DNA from: Streptomyces sp. MBT65
GTDB lineage: Bacteria > Actinomycetota > Actinomycetes > Streptomycetales > Streptomycetaceae
Reading direction: 5' to 3'
Length of the DNA: 39,748 nucleotides
Assembly (NCBI RefSeq): GCF_016612545.1
Contig: NZ_JAENRY010000106.1
Coordinates: 32,501-72,248, forward strand
Part shown: positions 35,439 to 39,748 of the stretch, piece by piece
Layout: every line of letters starts with the position of its first letter
Position numbering within the stretch: the first letter of the stretch is position 1
Notes under the pieces: model-generated
Seen by the model: only the letters and a program-made list of their open reading frames with translations
Databases searched by the model: none
What the model was told of the DNA's origin: nothing
Program-made: the position numbers and the translations under genes

Positions 35439-35480
35439 TTGTGCGGGATCGTGATCGCTCTTTATAGTCAGGTTGACTAT
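35439..35480 (+). promoter_or_regulatory. Promoter with overlapping palindromic operator before the NUDIX regulator
   Basis: A perfect inverted repeat ATAGTCA GGT TGACTAT occupies 35464-35480. TATAGT (35463-35468) reads as a -10 with TTGTGC (35439-35444) 18 bases upstream, so transcription would start near 35475 inside the palindrome. A protein bound there would block the promoter. GTCA..TGAC palindromes are typical of NrtR-type NUDIX regulators, and the gene 18 bases downstream encodes one, so autoregulation is likely. Confidence 0.8.
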
Positions 35481-35497
35481 TAACGGGGTGGATCACC

Positions 35498-36256
35498 ATG
35501 ACCGCAACACCGGCCTACGACAAGTACGCCTTCGAACCTTTCGCCGTCACCGCCGACCTCGCCGTCCTCACGATCCGCGCGGGCGCCCTGCACGTGCTGC
35601 TCGTCGAGCGCGGCCAGGAGCCCTACGCCGGACACTGGGCGCTGCCCGGTGGCTTCGTCGCGCCCGACGAGTCCGCGGAGACGGCCGCCCGGCGTGAACT
35701 CGCCGAGGAGACCGGCCTGTCGGACGTCTCCGGGCTGCACCTGGAGCAACTGCGCACCTACAGCGAGCCCGACCGCGACCCCCGGATGCGGGTCGTCACC
35801 GTCGCCTTCGCCGCGCTGCTGCCCGACCCGCCCGAGCCGCGTGCGGGCAGCGACGCGGCCCAGGCCCGCTGGCTGCCGTACGACGCGCTCGGGCCGCTGG
35901 CCTTCGACCACGACCGGATTCTGGCCGACGCGCGCGAACGGGTGGGCGCCAAGCTGGAGTACAGCTCCCTCGCCACCGCCTTCTGTCCGGCCGAGTTCAC
36001 GCTGGGGGAGCTGCAACAGGTCTACGAGACCGTGTGGGGAGCCGAGTTGGACCGCCCCAACTTCCGCCGCAAGGTGCTCGCGACGCCGGGTTTCGTCGAA
36101 CCGGTGCCGGGCGGCGCCAAGTTGACCGGCGGTCGCGGCAAACCGGCCGCGCTGTACCGCGCGGGCGCCGCTGTCGCCCTGTACCCGCCGCTGCTCCGGC
36201 CGGCCTTGGCCTCGGCCTCGGATTCGGCCTCGGGTTCGGAAGGGAGCCCCGCATGA
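35498..36256 (+). CDS. NrtR-like NUDIX-domain transcriptional regulator
   Basis: The 252-residue protein has an N-terminal NUDIX domain with a complete box GGFVAPDESAETAARREL, then AEETGL, so hydrolase activity may persist. The second domain (about residues 150-225) reads LEYSSLATAFCPAEFTLGEL, QQVYETVWGAELDRPNFRRK and is the winged-helix DNA-binding domain of NrtR-type regulators, with the LDRPNFRRKV signature. Such proteins usually repress NAD or sugar genes and sense ADP-ribose or a related nucleotide. A palindromic operator lies over its promoter. It overlaps the ADP-ribosylglycohydrolase gene by four bases (ATGA), which links it to ADP-ribose metabolism. The tail from about residue 228 is a Ser/Ala-rich linker of no clear use. 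Confidence 0.9.
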   Translation: MTATPAYDKYAFEPFAVTADLAVLTIRAGALHVLLVERGQEPYAGHWALPGGFVAPDESAETAARRELAEETGLSDVSGLHLEQLRTYSEPDRDPRMRVVTVAFAALLPDPPEPRAGSDAAQARWLPYDALGPLAFDHDRILADARERVGAKLEYSSLATAFCPAEFTLGELQQVYETVWGAELDRPNFRRKVLATPGFVEPVPGGAKLTGGRGKPAALYRAGAAVALYPPLLRPALASASDSASGSEGSPA

Positions 36257-37275
36257 CCACGACCGGTGTCCGCAAGCGTGCCGCCACGGGAGCCCTGGTG
36301 GGCCTCGCCCTCGGGGACGCGCTCGGTTTCCCGACCGAGTTCAACGACGTGCACTCCATCCTCGCCAAGTGCGGTCCCTGGCGGGAGATGGACCTGCCGA
36401 GGCCGGCGATCGTCACCGACGACACGCAGATGACGCTGGCGTTGGGGCGGGGGCTGCGAACTGCCATGGATCGGGGGCTGCTTGGTCCCCGGCGGATGGA
36501 ACGACCGGTGCGCGAGGAGTTCGTCGACTGGTACCAGTCGCCGGACAACAACCGTGCCCCCGGCCGGACTTGCCTCGTCGCCTGCAACCTGCTGAAGGTC
36601 GAGGACCGGCTCTGGCAGGACGCCAGCCAGATCGGTTCGAAGGGCTGCGGTGCCAACATGCGGGTCGCGCCGGTCGGGCTCGTCCCCGGCCTGAGCGACG
36701 AACAGCGGTCCGGCGCCGCCCAGTTGCAGTCCGCGCTGACCCACGGCCACCCGACCGCCCTCGCCGCCTCCGACCTCACCGCGCACGCCGTACGGCTGCT
36801 CGCACAGGGGGCGGAGCCGACCGGACTGGTCGGGCTGCTGCGGTCGTACGCCCTCGAGAACCGCACCCGGTACCACCATCGCTGGCTCGGCGACCTGTGG
36901 ACGCGGAGCCAGGACCCCACGCCCGAGCACTTCATCGCGCGCGGCTGGGACGAGTGCCTGGAGATCCTGGGCCGCCTTCAGGACGCCGTACGCACCGTCT
37001 CCCCGGAGACCGACCCGTGCCTGGCCACCGGCGCGGGCTGGATCGCCGAAGAGGCCCTGGCGACCGGCCTGTTGTGCTTCCTCCTCTTCGTGGACGAGCC
37101 GGTGACCGCGTTGCGCCGCGCGGCCTGCACGTACGGCGACTCGGACTCGATCGCCTGCCTTGCGGGGGCGTTCGCGGGGGCGTATCTGGGGGCGGACGCG
37201 TGGCCGGAGGAGTGGGCGGGACGGATCGAGTACCGGGGGGACCTGCTGGCGCTCGGGGCCCTCTGGGACGCTTGA
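36253..37275 (+). CDS. ADP-ribosylglycohydrolase family protein
   Basis: ATG 36253 overlaps the regulator stop by four bases and has GGGAG about 8 bases before it. The 340-residue protein has the ARH fold motifs: GALVGLALGDALGFPTEF at the start, the metal site VTDDTQMTLA, GANMRVAPVGL, THGHPTALAASDLTAHAV, and TYGDSDSIACLAGAFAGAYL with the second pair of metal-binding acids. Such enzymes remove ADP-ribose from proteins or other acceptors, or hydrolyse related compounds, with magnesium. Co-transcription with an NrtR-like regulator suggests expression follows ADP-ribose or NAD state. The true substrate is unknown. It is followed after three bases by a nucleotidyltransferase gene. Confidence 0.92.
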   Translation: MTTTGVRKRAATGALVGLALGDALGFPTEFNDVHSILAKCGPWREMDLPRPAIVTDDTQMTLALGRGLRTAMDRGLLGPRRMERPVREEFVDWYQSPDNNRAPGRTCLVACNLLKVEDRLWQDASQIGSKGCGANMRVAPVGLVPGLSDEQRSGAAQLQSALTHGHPTALAASDLTAHAVRLLAQGAEPTGLVGLLRSYALENRTRYHHRWLGDLWTRSQDPTPEHFIARGWDECLEILGRLQDAVRTVSPETDPCLATGAGWIAEEALATGLLCFLLFVDEPVTALRRAACTYGDSDSIACLAGAFAGAYLGADAWPEEWAGRIEYRGDLLALGALWDA

Positions 37276-37278
37276 CCG

Positions 37279-38028
37279 ATGATCGACGTTCTGGACATCG
37301 ACCTCAAGCCCGTGGTGGCCGAGCAGCCCGACCCACTGCTGTTCGCCACCGTCTCGGGCGCGCACCTCTACGGCTTCCCGTCCCGCGACTCGGACGTGGA
37401 CCTGCGGGGAGTGCACCTGCTGCCGACCGCCGAACTCGTCGGCCTGCGCGAGCCCGACGAGACACGGTCGAAGATGTGGCTGCGGGACGGCGTCGAGATG
37501 GACCTCGTCACCCACGACCTGCGCAAGTTCGTACGGCTGATGCTGCGGCGCAACGGCTATGTGCTGGAGCAGTTGCTGTCCCCGCTCGTGGTGCACACCA
37601 CCGACGCCCACCGGGAGCTGGCCGCTCTCGCGCCGGGCGTTCTCACCAGCCATCACGCCCACCACTACCGGGGGTTCGCCGAGACCCAGTGGCGGCTGTT
37701 CGAGAAGACCGGCGAACTCAAGCCGCTGCTCTACACGTTCCGTGTGCTGCTCACCGGTATCCATCTCCTGCGCAGCGGCGAGGTGCAGGCCCATCTGCCC
37801 ACGCTCGTGGGGGAGGTCGAGGCCCCGCCGTACCTCACGGAGCTGATCGCCACGAAGGCCGAGCGTGAGCACGGGGACGCCGACGTCGACCACGCGCGGG
37901 TGCGGGCCGACGTCGAGCGCCTGCACGGCGAACTGGACGCGGCGCAGGGGGAGTCAGTTCTCCCGGACGCCCCGAGTGCCTACGACGCCCTGCACGACTT
38001 CGTCGTACGGGTCCGTCTGGAGGGCTGA
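37279..38028 (+). CDS. Predicted nucleotidyltransferase, RlaP/COG3541 type (first copy)
   Basis: The 249-residue protein starts three bases after the ADP-ribosylglycohydrolase stop, so it is probably in the same transcript. The nucleotidyltransferase motif is GAHLYGFPSRDSDVDLRGVH (residues 27-46), with the catalytic Asp pair in DSD or DVD and a third Asp in GVEMDLVTHDL. This is the DNA polymerase beta superfamily group, which includes RlaP proteins linked to RNA repair ligases. The C-terminal half is helical (HYRGFAETQWRLFEK). The cofactor and acceptor are unknown. It ends convergent to the second copy with a 75-bp overlap. No signal peptide or membrane segment is present. Confidence 0.86.
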   Translation: MIDVLDIDLKPVVAEQPDPLLFATVSGAHLYGFPSRDSDVDLRGVHLLPTAELVGLREPDETRSKMWLRDGVEMDLVTHDLRKFVRLMLRRNGYVLEQLLSPLVVHTTDAHRELAALAPGVLTSHHAHHYRGFAETQWRLFEKTGELKPLLYTFRVLLTGIHLLRSGEVQAHLPTLVGEVEAPPYLTELIATKAEREHGDADVDHARVRADVERLHGELDAAQGESVLPDAPSAYDALHDFVVRVRLEG

Positions 38029-38697
38029 GGCGTGGCGGACCCGGATCAGGAAGTCCTCCACGCGAGCCCGGTCCGGTTCGGGCGGAAGCGGGCTGCCGGC
38101 CGCCGCCTCGTCCGTCTCCGTCGCCAGGCGGGTCATCCACGACTCGACCTCCGGCCACGGGACTTCGCCGCGTTTGACGGACAGCAGGGGCGCGCGCCGG
38201 TCGCCGACGTCGATCGTCAGGGTGCCCGTGCGGAGCAGGTCGCGGGCGCTGGTGAGCAGGCGGAGCAGGTGCATCGCGTGTTTCCAGCGCGGGGCGCCGT
38301 GCGTGCGGAGATCGGCCTCCAGCTTCTTGCGCTGGCCCAACGCGTAGCGCGTGAACGTCTCGTGGACCTGGCGGGAGAGGAACGCGCCGCGCAGGGCGAG
38401 GAGTTCACGGCCGGTGTCGTCGACGTGCTCGACGAGGGGGGAGTGCAGGCACTCCAGGATGTTGGGGTTCGCGCGCAGGGCCAGCTCGCAGAAGCGCTCC
38501 AGCTCCCAGCTGAACTGCTCCTCCGCCGGGCCCTCCACGTGCGTGGGCGGCTTCTCGAAGCGCCAGAACGCCGGGGTGGGGGCCACGAACACGCCCCGGC
38601 GGTCCGTGTCACTCGCGTCCGTCGCCAGGCCGAAGGCGCGTGAACCCATCACGCAGGCGTAGATCGTGTGGTCGCGGACCAGGGACTCGGGGTGCAT
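37954..38697 (-). CDS. Predicted nucleotidyltransferase, RlaP/COG3541 type (second copy)
   Basis: This 247-residue paralog has the motif GSRAFGLATDASDTDRRGV (residues 18-36), with Asp30 and Asp32 as the likely metal pair, and a following FSWELERFCELALRANPNIL segment typical of the group. Similarity to the first copy is limited to the fold motifs by eye, so they are old paralogs and not a recent duplication. The last 75 bases overlap the 3' end of the opposite-strand first copy (37954-38028). On its own strand it follows the Rieske gene by 21 bases, so it may be transcribed with that gene. Its partner and substrate are unknown; a tRNA or RNA-end modifying role is inference from the RlaP name only. 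Confidence 0.85.
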   Translation of the reverse strand: MHPESLVRDHTIYACVMGSRAFGLATDASDTDRRGVFVAPTPAFWRFEKPPTHVEGPAEEQFSWELERFCELALRANPNILECLHSPLVEHVDDTGRELLALRGAFLSRQVHETFTRYALGQRKKLEADLRTHGAPRWKHAMHLLRLLTSARDLLRTGTLTIDVGDRRAPLLSVKRGEVPWPEVESWMTRLATETDEAAAGSPLPPEPDRARVEDFLIRVRHASALQTDPYDEVVQGVVGTRGVREN

Positions 38698-38718
38698 TCC
38701 GGGAGCGTACGCGGCAGG

Positions 38719-39132
38719 TCACGCCAGGCGGATCGAATTTCCCTCCACCGTGATCTGCTCCGCGGGCAGCGGCTTCGGCGCCGGGCCGCCCGCGACCGAA
38801 CCGTCCGCGATCTTGAACTTGCTGCCGTGGCACGGGCAGTCGATGGTGCCGTTCGCGACGGTGCTCACCGTGCAGCCCTGGTGGGTGCAGATCGCCGAGA
38901 AGGCCTTGAACTCGTCCTTCTTGGGCTGGGTCACCACGATCTTCTGGTCCTTCAGGATCTTGCCGCCGCCCACGGGGATGTCGGAGGTCTTCGCCAACTC
39001 CTGGCCGCCGGACGCCTTTACGGAGGACGAGCCCGAGGAGTCGTTGCTGTCGCCGTACTTGCTGCATCCCGCGGTGAGCGCGGCGGCCGCACCTGTGGCG
39101 AGGACCGTGCGGCGCGTCGAGCTGTCGGTCAT
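38719..39132 (-). CDS. Rieske (2Fe-2S) lipoprotein
   Basis: The 137-residue protein starts with a twin-arginine signal (TRRTVLATGAAAA) and a lipobox LTAGC, with Cys23 as lipid attachment site. Two cluster motifs follow: CTHQGC (82-87) and CPCHGS (99-104), which supply two Cys and two His for a [2Fe-2S] centre. A Ser/Gly-rich linker at 30-45 separates anchor from domain. It is exported folded by the Tat pathway and anchored on the outer face of the membrane, where it should carry electrons. ATG 39132 has GGAG seven bases upstream on its strand. A DUF6529-like membrane protein gene lies just upstream, and the two may form a small redox pair. It is not the Rieske protein of the cytochrome bc complex, which has membrane segments. 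Confidence 0.93.
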   Translation of the reverse strand: MTDSSTRRTVLATGAAAALTAGCSKYGDSNDSSGSSSVKASGGQELAKTSDIPVGGGKILKDQKIVVTQPKKDEFKAFSAICTHQGCTVSTVANGTIDCPCHGSKFKIADGSVAGGPAPKPLPAEQITVEGNSIRLA

Positions 39133-39154
39133 GTGGTCACTCCGAAGGGGATCG

Positions 39155-39727
39155 TCATGTCGTCACTCCGACCGTGCGGAAGAACCAGAGCGCGGAGGTC
39201 AGCCAGAGCAGGGTGAGGGCGGTGAAGACCAGTCCGCCGACGACCGGCAGCAGCCAGCCGGGCAGGCGCTCCGAGCGGAGCAGCAGCATCTTGGCACTGA
39301 AGGCGCCGAAGAACGCGCACCCCAGGAGGGAGTGCCACATCACGCGTGTCGAGTACGTCTGATAACCGAACGCGTAGAGGCAGTGCACGGCGACCGGCAC
39401 CGCCAGCAGGAACGCGATCCGCCCCGACCAGCGGTGCAGGGTCGCCGACCAGCTCGGGCCCGGCAGCTTGCCGTAGACCATGAAGGCCGAGACGACCTGG
39501 ACGAGGGCGAAGAAGAACGCGGCGGTCGCGAGCCAGGACTTCACCGCGCCCGTGCTGCTGAAGCCGGCGAGGTTGAAGGCGGTGCCGGCCGGGTCGTGGA
39601 CCTTGCCGTAGACGCCGAGTCCCACGGCGACCGCGCCGGCCACCAGGGCCGGGATGAGATAGCGGGCGGGGCTGTCGTGGTGGCCGGCGCGGTCGCCGTG
39701 GGACTCGGCGTCTACGGCAAGGTCCAC
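39155..39727 (-). CDS. DUF6529-like membrane protein, 5' end unreliable
   Basis: The open frame of 190 codons covers a membrane protein with about five hydrophobic segments (YLIPALVAGAVAVGLGVYG, SWLATAAFFFALVQVVSAF, IAFLLAVPVAVHCLYAFG, LLGCAFFGAFSAKMLLL, VVGGLVFTALTLLWLTSALW). It resembles cytochrome b561-like membrane proteins found beside Rieske lipoproteins in Streptomyces. The first 16 or so codons (39678-39727) are encoded by the antisense of an inverted repeat and are probably false; the genuine sequence is likely to begin further up and to be cut by the repeat. Treat it as partial. It is followed on its strand by the Rieske gene after 22 bases, so the two are probably co-transcribed. 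A haem or other cofactor is not proven. Confidence 0.75.
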   Translation of the reverse strand: MDLAVDAESHGDRAGHHDSPARYLIPALVAGAVAVGLGVYGKVHDPAGTAFNLAGFSSTGAVKSWLATAAFFFALVQVVSAFMVYGKLPGPSWSATLHRWSGRIAFLLAVPVAVHCLYAFGYQTYSTRVMWHSLLGCAFFGAFSAKMLLLRSERLPGWLLPVVGGLVFTALTLLWLTSALWFFRTVGVTT

Positions 39728-39748
39728 GACCCGGCCGGCACCGCCTTC
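39575..39748. repeat. Perfect inverted repeat reaching the window edge
   Basis: Bases 39575-39645 and 39678-39748 are exact reverse complements of each other over 71 bp, with a 32-base spacer. The right arm runs to the last base of the window, so its true length is unknown. Both arms encode the same peptide (VAGAVAVGLGVYGKVHDPAG), one on each strand. This is a fold-back structure, either a chimeric read at a contig end or an inversion. Confidence 0.93.

Noticed and set aside
38034..39362. Plus-strand open frames opposite the RlaP, Rieske and DUF6529-like genes
   Set aside because: They are shadows with biased composition; the minus-strand genes have clear motifs.

Overview
The window reads as chromosomal DNA of a Streptomyces or close relative. 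It is very GC-rich with strong third-position G/C bias, many GTG and TTG starts, an actinobacterial 23S-5S rRNA end, a DtxR/DmdR-type iron box, and a gene order that largely follows the Mycobacterium tuberculosis Rv1691-Rv1711 block (TPR protein, HAD phosphatase, small protein, tlyA, NAD kinase, recN, pyrG, NUDIX, ParA-like, scpA, scpB, rluB). No transposase, integrase, prophage gene or CRISPR array was seen. The left edge lies inside a 23S rRNA gene and the right edge inside a perfect inverted repeat, so the window may be a whole contig with assembly breaks at both ends.

Layout. 1-1372: 3' part of the 23S rRNA gene, 5S rRNA gene and a strong terminator. 1463-6208: an Arg/Asp/Gly-repeat TPR protein with a frameshift, a DUF1015 protein on the minus strand, and a HAD phosphatase. 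6248-9292: an iron-box-controlled Fe-siderophore importer of two permeases and an ATPase, with no binding-protein gene beside it. 9313-13529: SCP2 protein (minus), small protein, tlyA, NAD kinase and recN. 13689-16077: an MraY/WecA-like membrane protein and a GT-B glycosyltransferase whose 3' end is tandemly repeated. 16078-24009: accessory region with a PucR regulator, an FAD oxidase, a secreted sialidase-like enzyme with three golvesin-type domains, and a GH15 trehalase-like enzyme. 24526-30414: pyrG, ADP-ribose-type NUDIX hydrolase, a STAND/TPR protein and alanine dehydrogenase. 30775-35367: ParA-like ATPase, a small predicted ribbon-helix-helix protein, scpA, scpB and rluB, tightly packed and probably one operon. 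35439-38697: an NrtR-like NUDIX regulator with a palindromic operator, an ADP-ribosylglycohydrolase and two RlaP-type nucleotidyltransferases. 38719-39748: Rieske lipoprotein and a DUF6529-like membrane protein ending in the inverted repeat.

How the genes work together. The backbone covers rRNA modification (TlyA, RluB), NADP and CTP synthesis, DNA repair (RecN) and chromosome segregation (ParA-like, ScpAB). The two segments I consider most likely to hold undescribed biology are the ParA/RHH pair in front of scpAB, which looks like a partition ATPase with a small DNA-binding partner, and the NUDIX-regulator/ADP-ribosylglycohydrolase/RlaP cluster, which looks like an ADP-ribose or RNA-end repair module with its own operator. 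Relative to the mycobacterial block, genes for SteA, the SteB/MctB protein and XerD are not in their expected places.
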